A DNA stretch of 64,000 bases. Source: Primorskyibacter marinus (lineage in GTDB: Bacteria; Pseudomonadota; Alphaproteobacteria; Rhodobacterales; Rhodobacteraceae). The notes under the pieces were generated by a model, which saw only the letters and a program-made list of their open reading frames with translations, searched no databases and had not been told where the DNA came from. Location of the stretch: positions 123,294 through 187,293 of the forward strand of contig NZ_QJSD01000004.1 of assembly GCF_003313245.1 (NCBI RefSeq), given 5' to 3'. The position numbers and the translations under genes are program-made. Below, one piece after another: positions 35,587 through 45,202 of this stretch (positions are counted from its first letter, which is position 1; each line of letters opens with the position of its first letter).

Positions 35587-35993
35587 TGCCCGAAGTGAAC
35601 ATCCTTATCGGTGGCCGCACATTCGAAGTTGCCTGTCAGGAGGGCGAAGAACACTTCCTGCACTCCGCTGCCAAGATGCTGGATAGCGAAGCCGCTGTAC
35701 TGTCCGAACAGATCGGCCGGATGCCGGAAGCGCAGATGCTGCTGATGGCCGGTCTGATGCTGGCCGACAAGACAGCCGGTCTGGAAGACAGGCTGCGCGA
35801 CGCCGAAGACCGATTTTCCGCCCTTGAGGCCGAGTTGCGAGACTTGCAGCAACGACCAGAACCGCAGCCAGAGCGTATCGAGGTTCCTGTTGTGCCGTCA
35901 TCGGTGACCGATCAATTGGCCGAAATAGCGGCGCGGGCAGAATCCCTTGCGGCGGATGTCGAAGAAAAGCTCAACGTGAAAACAGGGCGCTGA
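35586..35993 (+). CDS. zapA: Cell division protein ZapA
   Basis: A 135-residue protein whose N-terminal part fits ZapA: VNILIGGRTFEVACQEGEE, then DSEAAVLSEQIGRMPEAQML and ADKTAGLEDRL, followed by a coiled coil. ZapA bundles FtsZ filaments at the division site. It is coupled to the coiled-coil gene upstream. The C-terminal extension after residue about 85 (proline-rich, EPQPERIEVP) is longer than in E. coli ZapA. Confidence 0.9.
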   Translation: MPEVNILIGGRTFEVACQEGEEHFLHSAAKMLDSEAAVLSEQIGRMPEAQMLLMAGLMLADKTAGLEDRLRDAEDRFSALEAELRDLQQRPEPQPERIEVPVVPSSVTDQLAEIAARAESLAADVEEKLNVKTGR

Positions 35994-36084
35994 AACGCAG
36001 CATTTTTCACCTGCAAAGGCCGAAACGATTGGTCCGGCATTGGGTCGAAATATGCGTGTTTCAGATTTTGCGGGAATATCGCAA

Positions 36085-36220
36085 TCCAGGGCCGGATATG
36101 CCGCGTCGGACCTATGACCCGAATTGCCCGGAGTGGTGGTGTTCGTCAAGGCGGCTGCGCTGCGCAACATTCTTCAAACAATACCCCAAGAAAACATGCG
36201 CTTCCTTGGGGTTATAAGGC
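36085..36220 (+). ncRNA. ssrS: Candidate 6S RNA
   Basis: A gene-free, plus-strand stretch directly after zapA, where alphaproteobacteria usually carry 6S RNA. It contains CCCGAATTGCCCGGAG and CAAGGCGGCTGCGCTGCGC, similar to what I remember of alphaproteobacterial 6S, and ends with a CCCCAAG/CTTGGGG hairpin. I could not verify the full closing stem by eye, and the ends are approximate. Confidence 0.45.
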
Positions 36221-36242
36221 CTGTCAGCCGCAGCAAGACCCG

Positions 36243-36605
36243 TCAGCCGTTGGCTTCGCGGATCTTCTCTGCGGCGTCCTTGTCATAGGTTACGCCGTTG
36301 CTTTCGAACAACTGGTCAAGCTCCCCTGACAGGGTCATTTCGGTGATGATGTCGCAGCCGCCCACAAATTCACCCTTCACATAAAGCTGCGGAATGGTCG
36401 GCCATTCGGAATAATCCTTGATCCCCTGGCGAATGGCATCATCCGCCAACACGTTCACATCGGTAAAGTCGACGCCCATATAATTCAACACACCCGCGAC
36501 CCGGCTGGAGAAACCACATTGCGGCATGGATTTGGTGCCTTTCATATAAAGCACCACGTCATTGGCTTTTACTGTTTCGTCGATGCTGGTTTTCGCGTCG
36601 GTCAT
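36243..36605 (-). CDS. grxD: Monothiol glutaredoxin Grx4 type
   Basis: A 120-residue glutaredoxin with the active-site CGFS at residues 30-33 and the glutathione/partner motifs WPTIPQLYVKGEF and GGCDII. These proteins hold a 2Fe-2S cluster and deliver it in complex with BolA. The bolA gene lies just upstream on the same strand, strengthening the call. Start 36605 chosen because it gives the normal N-terminus and follows GGAGCAAGAC. Confidence 0.95.
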   Translation of the reverse strand: MTDAKTSIDETVKANDVVLYMKGTKSMPQCGFSSRVAGVLNYMGVDFTDVNVLADDAIRQGIKDYSEWPTIPQLYVKGEFVGGCDIITEMTLSGELDQLFESNGVTYDKDAAEKIREANG

Positions 36606-36723
36606 GTCTTGCTCCGTTTCTGGGCATGAGGTGCCGCACTGCGGACTGCCTCTTGGTGTCAGTATGTCTTGGCCGGATTTCGCGTCTTGCCTGGCAGGCA
36701 TGTCGAAATTCCAGCCGTCCCGG

Positions 36724-36966
36724 TCATTCCGGCGACTTTGTCGTCAGAGCCAGCGCGTGCAGTTCGCCGTGGTTGCCATCCATACTGCCCTTGAGGGCTG
36801 CATAGACCGCGCGCTGTTGCTGCACCCGGTTCTTGCCGCGAAAGCTCTCGTCGATGACCTCGGCGGCATAGTGGTTTCCGTCGCCGGCAAGATCCGTGAT
36901 GGTGATCTGGGCATGTGGAAATTCGGCGCGGATCAAATCCTCGATTTCCTGAGCTTGCATAGGCAT
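36724..36966 (-). CDS. BolA-family protein
   Basis: An 80-residue BolA-like protein: EIEDLIRAEFPHAQITITDL, then GDGNHYAAEVIDESFRGKNRVQQQRAVYAAL, with the conserved His of the GDGNHY motif near residue 32 and the HxLxL-like ending HALALTTK. BolA proteins pair with the CGFS glutaredoxin, encoded next on the strand, in iron-sulfur handling. AAGGAA lies before the ATG at 36966. Closest in size to the IbaG/BolA2 group. Confidence 0.9.
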   Translation of the reverse strand: MPMQAQEIEDLIRAEFPHAQITITDLAGDGNHYAAEVIDESFRGKNRVQQQRAVYAALKGSMDGNHGELHALALTTKSPE

Positions 36967-37026
36967 GGCGTGTTCCTTCTCTTGTCCCGGAAACTAAGCA
37001 GCGCGGGCACGGATGACAAGTGGGGC

Positions 37027-37896
37027 CTATCCCGGAATCGTCACGCCGGGCAGGGCGCGGATTGCCGCAATATCGCGGGCGTAGCTTGCATTGAAGCACT
37101 GTCTGGTGGCTGCGTCCCAGGGATCGAAAGCCGGGTGCGTCGCCGATTTGGGAAAAGCGGCCTGCGCGGCCTTGAACGCCTGTTGTCCCGCATCTCCCCC
37201 TTTGCGCAACAGGGCGACCGCATCCGCGGACAGGCCGGGGTTCAGCCGACCGTCCTTCAGGTGCACCTGGCTGGCGGCCTCTTCGCCCAAGAGGTGTTTC
37301 AGCAAAGCGGGCACCATGGCGGGATACTCTTCGTATTGCCAGATAGTGAACGGGCGTCCGTCTGTGGCGCGTTGCAGGCGGATCACAAGATCCGCCCAGC
37401 CAAGGCGGGACAGGTCGACACCCCGAATATAGTCACGGAACGGATAAAAAGTCCCGCCTTTCATATCCTCGCCCCAGGCAGAGACGAGGAAATCGGCGGG
37501 GTTCCGGATCGCCATGCCAAAGTCCAGATCGTGATCCGGAAACAGCGCGCAAAGCCGTTCCAGCCGGTCAGGCGCGGGGGCGTAAAGCCGATTGCCGCGC
37601 AACAGCGGTTTGGGTCGAAGTTGCCCCATGATGTTTTCGTTCATCAAAAGCGCATGGGGTGCGTCGTCGCAGTATTTGGACAGGAACGCCTCGGCCACCA
37701 TTTGAAGAAAAGCGTGGTCGGTGCGCTTGCCCGCAAGTTCGGCAAACGGGATCAGATCGGCACCAAGCGGCATCGGACCGATTGCCGCGATGCCCCGATC
37801 CATAAGCGGTTTGGCACTGGCCTGAAGACTGCGTTGCAGATGCGTCGTCGCGGTCTTGTGCGCGCCGATCAGGAAAGTAATCCGGCGGCGGCGCAT
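37027..37896 (-). CDS. Sulfotransferase-like protein
   Basis: A 289-residue protein. Its N-terminus FLIGAHKTATTHLQ fits the PAPS-binding P-loop of sulfotransferases (usual form G-x-x-KT-GTT), and RNPADFLVSAWGED resembles their second PAPS motif with the RxP and Ser. The rest shows no other known domain. Eight bases separate it from the purL stop, suggesting co-transcription, although no metabolic link is apparent. No good ribosome site is visible before the ATG. The acceptor substrate is unknown. Confidence 0.6.
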   Translation of the reverse strand: MRRRRITFLIGAHKTATTHLQRSLQASAKPLMDRGIAAIGPMPLGADLIPFAELAGKRTDHAFLQMVAEAFLSKYCDDAPHALLMNENIMGQLRPKPLLRGNRLYAPAPDRLERLCALFPDHDLDFGMAIRNPADFLVSAWGEDMKGGTFYPFRDYIRGVDLSRLGWADLVIRLQRATDGRPFTIWQYEEYPAMVPALLKHLLGEEAASQVHLKDGRLNPGLSADAVALLRKGGDAGQQAFKAAQAAFPKSATHPAFDPWDAATRQCFNASYARDIAAIRALPGVTIPG

Positions 37897-37904
37897 CGTG
37901 TTGT

Positions 37905-40064
37905 TCAGGCGAAAGTGTTGGCAAAGCTGTCGCGATAAAGCGCCGACAATTCCTCCAGAGGTGCAGAGGCGGTGCCGAACCAGACCGTATCGCCGGTGAA
38001 CTTGCCAACCGAGTTGAGCGGTACGCCCGCTTGCCCCGCGGCAACGATCAAAGCCTCTGCCTGATCGAAATTGCACGCGATCAGATAGCGCGCCTGATCC
38101 TCGGCGAACAATTCCGTCATATCACCGGAGTCCAGCACCAGACCGACGCCCGTCGCCTCGGCCAATTCGAACGCGGCCAGCGCCAGGCCGCCATCGGACA
38201 GATCCGTGCAGGCGGTGATGTAGTCGCGGTTGGCGCGGATGAAATCGCCGTGGCTTTTTTCAGCAGCAAGATCAACATGCGGCGCGTCGCCGTCCTCGCG
38301 GTTGAACACCTCGGCCAGCAGCGCGGATTGCCCCAGATGGCCCTTGGTCTCGCCCAAAAGCAGCGCAACATGGCCTTCGCGCACATCCTTGCCGATCACA
38401 TTGTCGATATGGTCGATCAGGCCAACGGCACCGATGGTCGGCGTGGGCAGGATGCCCTGACCGTCAGTTTCATTGTAGAGCGATACGTTGCCGGACACGA
38501 TCGGCATATCCAGCGCCGAACAAGCCTCGCCAATGCCTTGGATAGCGCCCACGAACTGGCCCATGATCTCGGGCTTTTCGGGATTGCCGAAGTTGAGGTT
38601 GTCAGTCGTGGCAAGCGGCAGGGCACCCACGGCGGTCAGGTTGCGATAGGCCTCGGCCACAGCCTGCTTGCCGCCTTCAACGGGGTTTGCACGGACGTAG
38701 CGGGGTGTCACGTCAGATGTGAAAGCCAGCGCCTTGTCGGTGTCATGCACGCGGATGATGCCCGCGCCAAGCCCCGGCCCGCGATTGGTGTCGGCCATGA
38801 CCTGGCTGTCATATTGTTCGTAGACCCATTGCTTGGACGCGTAGTTGGGGCTGGCAAGCAGCGCCTTCAGCCCGTCGATGGGGTCGATCTCGGGGACATC
38901 TGCCAGCGGCTCGGCTGCGGGGGTCGGAACCCAGGGGCGATCATATTCGGGCGCAGTACCGGAAAGTGCCTTCAGCGGCAGATCGGCCTTCGTTTCACCG
39001 TTCAGCTGGATCAGAAAGCGATCCTCGGGCAGGGTTTCGCCGACGATGGCGAAATCGAGGTCCCATTTGTCGAACACGGCCTTGGCTTCGGCTTCTTTCT
39101 CGGGGCGCAACACCATCAGCATGCGTTCCTGAGATTCCGACAGCATCATCTCATAGGCGGTCATGTTGCGTTCGCGGCAGGGCACTTTTTCAAGGTCAAG
39201 GCGCACGCCAAGCCCGCCCTTGTCGCCCATCTCTACCGCTGAACAGGTCAGACCGGCCGCGCCCATGTCCTGAATGGAGATCACCGCGCCGGTCAGCATC
39301 AGCTCCAGCGTGGCTTCCATCAGGCGCTTTTCGGTGAACGGATCGCCAACCTGTACGGTGGGGCGCTTTTCTTCGATGGTCTCGTCGAATTCGGCGCTGG
39401 CCATGGTCGCCCCGCCAACGCCGTCGCGCCCGGTCTTGGCCCCCAGATAGACGACGGGCATACCGACGCCCGAGGCGGCAGAATAGAAAATCTTGTCCGC
39501 ATCCGCGAGGCCTGCCGCAAAGGCGTTGACCAGACAATTGCCATTGTAAGCCGCGTGAAAACGCACCTCGCCGCCAACGGTCGGTACGCCAAAGCAGTTG
39601 CCATAGCCGCCGACACCTTCGACCACACCATGCACAAGCTGGCGCGTCTTGGGGTGGGCGGCCTCGCCAAAGCTGAGAGAGTTCATCGCCGCGATGGGAC
39701 GCGCGCCCATGGTGAACACATCACGCAAGATGCCGCCAACGCCGGTCGCGGCCCCCTGATAGGGTTCGATATAGGAGGGATGGTTGTGGCTCTCCATCTT
39801 GAAGACCACGGCCTGACCGTCGCCAATATCGACCACACCGGCATTCTCGCCGGGGCCGCAGATCACCTGCAGGCCTGTCGTGGGCAAGGTGCGCAGCCAC
39901 TTCTTCGAGGACTTGTAGGAACAATGCTCGTTCCACATAGCCGAGAATATGCCAAGCTCGGTGAATGTCGGCTCTCGGTTCAACAGCCGCAGAATCTCGG
40001 CGTATTCGTTTTCTTTCAGGCCGTGGGCCTCGATCAGATCAGGGGTGATCGCGGGATCTTGCAT
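37905..40064 (-). CDS. purL: Phosphoribosylformylglycinamidine synthase II
   Basis: The 719-residue small-type PurL, the ATP-dependent amidotransferase synthase of purine synthesis, which works with separate PurS and PurQ (not in this window). Seen: [18 protein letters not shown] at the N-terminus, [28 protein letters not shown] (ATP site), [10 protein letters not shown], and C-terminal [10 protein letters not shown]. The spacing to the next gene is eight bases. Confidence 0.96.
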   Translation of the reverse strand: MQDPAITPDLIEAHGLKENEYAEILRLLNREPTFTELGIFSAMWNEHCSYKSSKKWLRTLPTTGLQVICGPGENAGVVDIGDGQAVVFKMESHNHPSYIEPYQGAATGVGGILRDVFTMGARPIAAMNSLSFGEAAHPKTRQLVHGVVEGVGGYGNCFGVPTVGGEVRFHAAYNGNCLVNAFAAGLADADKIFYSAASGVGMPVVYLGAKTGRDGVGGATMASAEFDETIEEKRPTVQVGDPFTEKRLMEATLELMLTGAVISIQDMGAAGLTCSAVEMGDKGGLGVRLDLEKVPCRERNMTAYEMMLSESQERMLMVLRPEKEAEAKAVFDKWDLDFAIVGETLPEDRFLIQLNGETKADLPLKALSGTAPEYDRPWVPTPAAEPLADVPEIDPIDGLKALLASPNYASKQWVYEQYDSQVMADTNRGPGLGAGIIRVHDTDKALAFTSDVTPRYVRANPVEGGKQAVAEAYRNLTAVGALPLATTDNLNFGNPEKPEIMGQFVGAIQGIGEACSALDMPIVSGNVSLYNETDGQGILPTPTIGAVGLIDHIDNVIGKDVREGHVALLLGETKGHLGQSALLAEVFNREDGDAPHVDLAAEKSHGDFIRANRDYITACTDLSDGGLALAAFELAEATGVGLVLDSGDMTELFAEDQARYLIACNFDQAEALIVAAGQAGVPLNSVGKFTGDTVWFGTASAPLEELSALYRDSFANTFA

Positions 40065-40371
40065 CGGTCATATATCCAAGGCTGCGGGTTGGCGTCTCTT
40101 TAGGGCAAGGGGACCATGGGGGAAAGGGGGGAGGCACCAAACAAGACGGCAATCGTGGATGGCCAGGTAAACGGAATGTCCGAATCTTGCCAATTGGCGT
40201 CGCCTGGAAGGCCCATTTGCGCGCGGTTGGCAGACTCTGGGCAGCCAGACAGAATGATGGATGGCGCAGATACAAATGCTTGGGTGCGACCAAAGGTGCA
40301 GCGCCAAACGGGGCCGTGTTGCACAGCGACGCAACAGCCATGATTCGTCGGACGATCGCGCAAACATCCGC
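40065..40371. other. Gene-free stretch upstream of purL
   Basis: About 300 bases with no convincing coding frame on either strand. It must hold the purL promoter (minus strand). I see no recognisable riboswitch or operator in it. Confidence 0.5.
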
Positions 40372-40400
40372 AAAAAAAAGGCCGAGCATAAAGCTCGGCC
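40372..40400 (-). terminator. Intrinsic terminator of the candidate small RNA
   Basis: Perfect 8-bp stem GGCCGAGC/GCTCGGCC with a 5-base loop and an uninterrupted run of eight T on the minus strand. It could also end the LysR transcript, whose stop is 126 bases upstream. Confidence 0.88.
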
Positions 40401-40452
40401 GAAGTCCAACAGGGAGGTGAAAATGATGCGCTGTTGGGCGCGTCATCTTCAA
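40372..40452 (-). ncRNA. Candidate small RNA with anti-Shine-Dalgarno loop
   Basis: Read on the minus strand there are two hairpins. The first has stem CCAACAG/CTGTTGG (40406-40437) and a loop ending CACCTCC, complementary to a ribosome-binding site. The second is the terminator GGCCGAGC-TTTAT-GCTCGGCC followed by eight T. A possible promoter is TTGCCC, 16 bases, TTAATT at about 40486-40459. The design resembles alphaproteobacterial sRNAs whose loops carry CCUCC motifs. The 5' end is estimated. Confidence 0.55.
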
Positions 40453-40525
40453 AAGCTGAATTAATCATCGAAGTTGAGTCGGGCAAGCCCCACAATGCCG
40501 CAGTTGCAGCATTGCCGATATGCGG

Positions 40526-41443
40526 CTATTGCATAGCTGACGTGCTGGCGAGCATTTTCAGCTGTTTGCGGTGGGCAAAGATCTCTTCTTCGACAAAATC
40601 GCGGAACACAGAGATCCGTTTGGAGTGTCTCATCTCTTCGGGATAGGCGAGGAACACCGGCACTTCGATTGATTGGACATCCGGAAGAACGCGGACCGCC
40701 TGTGGGAAGTCCTCGATGATGTAATCGGGCAGGACGCCGATGCCGAGATGATTTATGACGCCCTGTAAAACGCCGAAATAGTTGTTCACCGCCAGCATCG
40801 ACCTGATGTCATGCGTCAGAAGTTCCTGCACGAGGTTCAGGCCGGCCGCGACCTGGGCAGACGTGGTGTTCTGGCAAATCAGCCGGTGGTTGGACATATC
40901 GGACATCTCAACCGGTACGCCGTTCTGTTTCAGGTATTGCGATGACGCGTAAAGCCGCATCCGCACGCTCATCAAGCGCTTGCGGATCAGATCGGCCTGA
41001 CTGGGTTCTTTCATGCGGATCGCCACATCGGCCTCGCGCATCGGCAGGTCAAGCACGCGCTCTTCCAGCATCAGGTCGATCTTGAGATTGGGGTATCTTT
41101 CGTACAGCTTCGTCAGGCGCGGGGCCAGCCAGAGCGAGCCGAACCCCGTCGTTGTGGTCACCTTGAGGTCACCGAAGGCTTCTTCCTCGCTGTCGCGTAT
41201 CCGCGCAGAGGCGGCATCAAGTCGTTTGACCATCGCATTTGTGGCCTCGAACAGCAATTCGCCCTGTTCGGTCAGAATCAGGCCCCGCGCATGCCGGCGG
41301 AACAGCGTCGTGTCGAGCGATTCCTCCAGTGCGCGCACCTGTCTGCTGACGGCTGATTGCGACAGGTGCAAGACGTCGCCCGCATGGGTTAGACTGCCAG
41401 CATCCGCCACGGCGTGAAATATTCTGAGCTTGTCCCAGTCCAT
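40526..41443 (-). CDS. LysR-family regulator next to the indolepyruvate oxidoreductase
   Basis: A 305-residue LysR-type factor. The DNA-binding domain (about 1-60) contains HAVADAGSLTHAGDVLHLSQ and SAVSRQVRALEESLDTTLF; the effector domain follows from about 85. It is divergent from the oxidoreductase gene with 165 bases between starts. I use the ATG at 41443 (MDWDKLRIF); a GTG five codons earlier is also possible, and neither has a strong ribosome site. The effector is unknown. Confidence 0.87.
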   Translation of the reverse strand: MDWDKLRIFHAVADAGSLTHAGDVLHLSQSAVSRQVRALEESLDTTLFRRHARGLILTEQGELLFEATNAMVKRLDAASARIRDSEEEAFGDLKVTTTTGFGSLWLAPRLTKLYERYPNLKIDLMLEERVLDLPMREADVAIRMKEPSQADLIRKRLMSVRMRLYASSQYLKQNGVPVEMSDMSNHRLICQNTTSAQVAAGLNLVQELLTHDIRSMLAVNNYFGVLQGVINHLGIGVLPDYIIEDFPQAVRVLPDVQSIEVPVFLAYPEEMRHSKRISVFRDFVEEEIFAHRKQLKMLASTSAMQ

Positions 41444-41545
41444 ATCGGCAACTTTCACTCTGTTGTTGATCGTCTTGTGAAATACAGTCTCTTACGCAAG
41501 TTACATCCGGAGATCACGGAAAAATCAGAAATAATTTGCTATACA

Positions 41546-41564
41546 GGTCAGTTGTTGTGACCTA
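41546..41564. promoter_or_regulatory. Palindromic LysR-type operator before the oxidoreductase gene
   Basis: AGGTCA and TGACCT flank seven bases; inside it TCA-N7-TGA fits the T-N11-A pattern of LysR sites. It lies just after TATACA, a possible -10 box, and 45 bases before the start at 41609. Confidence 0.5.
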
Positions 41565-41608
41565 ATATGGCGCTAAATGATGCATCAACTGGCGACGGGA
41601 GACGCGAG

Positions 41609-44600
41609 ATGGGCAAGGCCGAGATCACCCTTAACGACAGATTCGATCTGGAAAAGTCACCGGTTCTGTTGAACGGAACGCAGGCCCTGGTGCGTTTGAT
41701 GCTGATGCAGAAGGCGCGCGACCGCGCGGCGGGGCTGAACACGGCGGGATTTGTCACCGGCTATCGTGGCTCGCCGCTGGGGGCCGTCGATCTGCAAATG
41801 AGCCGTGCCGGCAAGGTGTTGAGCAAATATGACGTCACTTTCCAGCCCGGACTGAACGAAGATCTGGCCGCAACGTCGCTGTGGGGCAGTCAGCAGGCTG
41901 AATTGCGCGGCGAGGGTAAATATGATGGCGTCTTTGGCCTGTGGTACGGCAAGGGACCGGGGGTGGACCGGTCTGGCGACGTGATGCGCCACGCCAATAT
42001 GGCCGGATCATCAAAGCATGGTGGCGTGCTGATGGCGATGGGCGACGATCACACCGGCGAAAGCTCTACCGTGTTGCACCAATCGGAATGGGCGATGGTC
42101 GATGCCTATATGCCTGTGGTCAGCCCCGCCGGCGTGCAGGAAGTGCTGGATTACGGCATTTACGGCTATGCCCTGTCACGGTTTTCCGGGCTTTGGGTCG
42201 GTCTCAAGACGATGAAAGACACGATCGAGGCGACCTCCGTGGTGGATGGCCGCCCGGACCGGATGCAGCTGAGCCTGCCGAATTTCGTGATGCCAAAAGA
42301 TGGGCTGAACATTCGTCTTGGCGACACGCCGCATGCGCAAGAAGCGCGGATGATCGACTATAAACGCTTCGCTGCCGAAGAGTTCAGCCACGCCAACAAG
42401 ATGGACAAGCGTGTCTGGGGCAAGCCCGGCGCCAAGATCGGCTTTGTCGCGGCGGGCAAGAACTGGCTGGATCTGGTACATGCGTTCAGCCTGCTGAACA
42501 TCGACGCGGACGAGGCGCTGCGTCTGGGTCTCACGACCTACAAGGTTGGACAGACTTGGCCGCTGGACATGAAAGGCTTTCACGACTGGGCGGATGGTCT
42601 CGATCTGATTGTCGTGGTCGAGGAAAAGCGCAAGCTGATTGAGGTGCAGATCAAGGAGGCGATCTTTGACGACCGCAAGGGCCGCCGGGTCTATGGTTGG
42701 TATAAAAGCGGTGCAGGGGGCATGCATGACGAAGAATTGTTCCCGACACGCGCCGCCCTGGACCCGATCCTGATTGCCGAGAAGGTCGGTGGCATCCTGA
42801 TCGAGGAAGGGCGCGGCACCGATGGTGTCAAGGCCGGGATGCAGGCGTTGGACGAGGCGCGCCGCGCCGACAATGCCGAAGATATTGCGGCTCGTCTGCC
42901 TTACTATTGCGCCGGTTGCCCGCACAACACCTCTACCAAAGTACCCGAGGGCAGCCGTGCCTATGCGGGCATCGGCTGTCACTACATGGTACAGTGGATG
43001 GACCGTGAAACCACAGGCTTTACCCATATGGGCGGCGAAGGGGCGAACTGGATCGGAGAGGCACCGTTCTCTAACCGGCCGCATGTGTTTCAGAATCTTG
43101 GCGACGGCACCTACAACCATTCAGGCGTGCAGGCGATCCGGGCAGCCTTGGCGGCTGGGACAAATATCACCTACAAGATCCTCTATAACGACGCCGTTGC
43201 CATGACGGGTGGCCAGCCCAACGAAGGCGGCCTTTCCCCGCAGCGTATTGCCGCCGAAGTCAAGGCGATGGGATGCCGAAATATCGCCGTGGTCTACGAC
43301 GAAAAGGAAGATATTGACCTTAAATCCTTTCCGCAAGGCATTGAATTGCATGAGCGTTCTGACATGCCTGCGATACAGGAGGCGTTCACGAAGCACGAAG
43401 GCGTCTCGGCAATCATCTATGTCCAGACCTGCGCGGCCGAGAAGCGCCGCCGACGCAAGCGGGGCAAGTTTCCCGATCCAGACAAACGCGTGTTCATCAA
43501 CACCGATGTCTGCGAAGGCTGCGGCGATTGCGGCGTGCAGTCGAACTGCGTGGCAATCGTTCCCGAAGAGACAGAGCTGGGCCGGAAACGCGCGATTGAT
43601 CAGTCCGCCTGCAACAAGGATTTCTCTTGCCTGCAAGGGTTTTGCCCGTCTTTCGTGACGCTGGAAGGAGCGCAGCTGAAGAAGGGTGCTACGGCCGCTC
43701 TGGACTTGCCGGATTTGCCTGACCCACAGATCCCCGCGATCACCGGAACCTACAATGTCGTCATCACGGGTGTCGGTGGCACCGGGGTCGTGACCATTGG
43801 TGCAGTGCTTGCGCAAGCGGCGCAGATCGACGGCAAGGGCGCGGGCATGATGGAGATGGCGGGCCTCGCCCAAAAAGGTGGTGCCGTTCACATCCATTGT
43901 CGCATCGCCGAACGGCCCGAAGATATAAATGCGATCCGCGTGGCGACCGGCGAGGCTGATGCTCTGATCGGCGGCGATCTGGTGGTCAGTGCGGGTGCCA
44001 AGACACTTGGCCTGACCCGCGCAGGCCGCAGCGGCGCGGTCGTGAACAGCCATGAGATCATCACAGGGGACTTCACCCGCGACACCGAATTTTCCTTACC
44101 CAGTGACAGGTTGCGGCTTTCTCTTGAAGCAAGAATGAAAGACCGGGTCGATCTGTTCGACGCCACCGAACTTGCACGCGCGACGATGGGCGACTCGATC
44201 TTTTCCAACATGATGATCCTGGGGGCCGCGTGGCAACGCGGGTTGGTGCCGCTCAGCCTTGATGCGATCAATCAGGCGATCGAGCTGAACGGTGCCGCAG
44301 TGGAGCGCAATCAACGCGCCTTCCAGATCGGTCGTTGGGCCGTGCTGCATCCGGAGCAGGCCGGACAGTTGATAGAGCCGAATGTCGTCAGCCTGCCGCA
44401 ATCTCTGGACGAAAAGATCGCCTTCCGTGTTGACCACCTGACCGCCTATCAAGGCAAGCGTCTGGCCAAGCGCTATATGCAAATGGTTGACCGATTCACC
44501 GATCCTGTCCTGCGCGAGGCCGTGGCAAAAGGCTATCATAAGCTGTTGTCATACAAGGACGAATACGAAGTTGCCCGTCTCCTGTTGACCAGCCGCGACA

Positions 44601-45028
44601 AAGCCAGGGAGGAATTTGACGGCGATTTCAAGATGAGCTTTCACCTCGCGCCGCCGATGCTTGCCCGCAAGGGCGCGGATGGCCGTCCGCAGAAGCGTGA
44701 ATTCGGGCCTTGGCTGGAACGTCCGTTGCGGTTGATGACGCGGTTCAAAGGGTTGCGCGGGACGCCGTTCGATCCGTTTGGCTATACTGCGGAACGCAAG
44801 ATGGAGCGCGCGCTGATCGCGCAATATCAGGCGGATATGGACGAGGTCGAAAAGCATTTGCGCGCCGACACGATGGATGTGGCAATTGCTCTGGCCGAAT
44901 TGCCGTTGCAGATCAAAGGGTTCGGGCCGGTAAAGATGGCGAATGAGACCAAGGCCGCCAAACGGCGCGAGGAATTGTTGGCGATGTTGCGCGCGGGCGG
45001 CGCGCCCATGTCCAAGGCAGCGGAATAG
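41609..45028 (+). CDS. Indolepyruvate ferredoxin oxidoreductase, fused alpha-beta form
   Basis: A 1139-residue single-chain enzyme that oxidatively decarboxylates aryl-pyruvates to aryl-acyl-CoA with ferredoxin as acceptor. The N-terminal part carries the pyrimidine-binding PFOR-like domain (NGTQALVRLMLMQKARDRA); the thiamine-diphosphate part includes GIGCHYMVQWMD and GEGANWIG; a cysteine-rich iron-sulfur segment is at about 634-690 (CEGCGDCGVQSNC, then CNKDFSCLQGFCPSF); the gamma domain near 720-920 has GVGGTGVVTIGAVLAQAA. The start at 41609 has GGGAG upstream. Confidence 0.92.
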   Translation: MGKAEITLNDRFDLEKSPVLLNGTQALVRLMLMQKARDRAAGLNTAGFVTGYRGSPLGAVDLQMSRAGKVLSKYDVTFQPGLNEDLAATSLWGSQQAELRGEGKYDGVFGLWYGKGPGVDRSGDVMRHANMAGSSKHGGVLMAMGDDHTGESSTVLHQSEWAMVDAYMPVVSPAGVQEVLDYGIYGYALSRFSGLWVGLKTMKDTIEATSVVDGRPDRMQLSLPNFVMPKDGLNIRLGDTPHAQEARMIDYKRFAAEEFSHANKMDKRVWGKPGAKIGFVAAGKNWLDLVHAFSLLNIDADEALRLGLTTYKVGQTWPLDMKGFHDWADGLDLIVVVEEKRKLIEVQIKEAIFDDRKGRRVYGWYKSGAGGMHDEELFPTRAALDPILIAEKVGGILIEEGRGTDGVKAGMQALDEARRADNAEDIAARLPYYCAGCPHNTSTKVPEGSRAYAGIGCHYMVQWMDRETTGFTHMGGEGANWIGEAPFSNRPHVFQNLGDGTYNHSGVQAIRAALAAGTNITYKILYNDAVAMTGGQPNEGGLSPQRIAAEVKAMGCRNIAVVYDEKEDIDLKSFPQGIELHERSDMPAIQEAFTKHEGVSAIIYVQTCAAEKRRRRKRGKFPDPDKRVFINTDVCEGCGDCGVQSNCVAIVPEETELGRKRAIDQSACNKDFSCLQGFCPSFVTLEGAQLKKGATAALDLPDLPDPQIPAITGTYNVVITGVGGTGVVTIGAVLAQAAQIDGKGAGMMEMAGLAQKGGAVHIHCRIAERPEDINAIRVATGEADALIGGDLVVSAGAKTLGLTRAGRSGAVVNSHEIITGDFTRDTEFSLPSDRLRLSLEARMKDRVDLFDATELARATMGDSIFSNMMILGAAWQRGLVPLSLDAINQAIELNGAAVERNQRAFQIGRWAVLHPEQAGQLIEPNVVSLPQSLDEKIAFRVDHLTAYQGKRLAKRYMQMVDRFTDPVLREAVAKGYHKLLSYKDEYEVARLLLTSRDKAREEFDGDFKMSFHLAPPMLARKGADGRPQKREFGPWLERPLRLMTRFKGLRGTPFDPFGYTAERKMERALIAQYQADMDEVEKHLRADTMDVAIALAELPLQIKGFGPVKMANETKAAKRREELLAMLRAGGAPMSKAAE

Positions 45029-45202
45029 ATCCGGCGCACCGCGTGATCGGCAAGCCCATCGGCACCGTCCGGAATGGGACTCGCGCACCTGTGGATTTCT
45101 TGCGAAAAGCGGCGTAAGAGCTTTCACCGATCCCGCTTCGGTCTTATGACTGCGGGTTCGAGGATGACGACAAACGCAAGGGCTGATGGCCGGGGTGTCC
45201 GC

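Noticed and set aside
40424-40464. Plus-strand 13-codon frame MMRCWARHLQKLN after GGGAGGTG
   Set aside because: The good ribosome-like site is explained as the complement of the CACCUCC loop of the small RNA; the plus strand has no promoter or downstream gene to justify a leader peptide.
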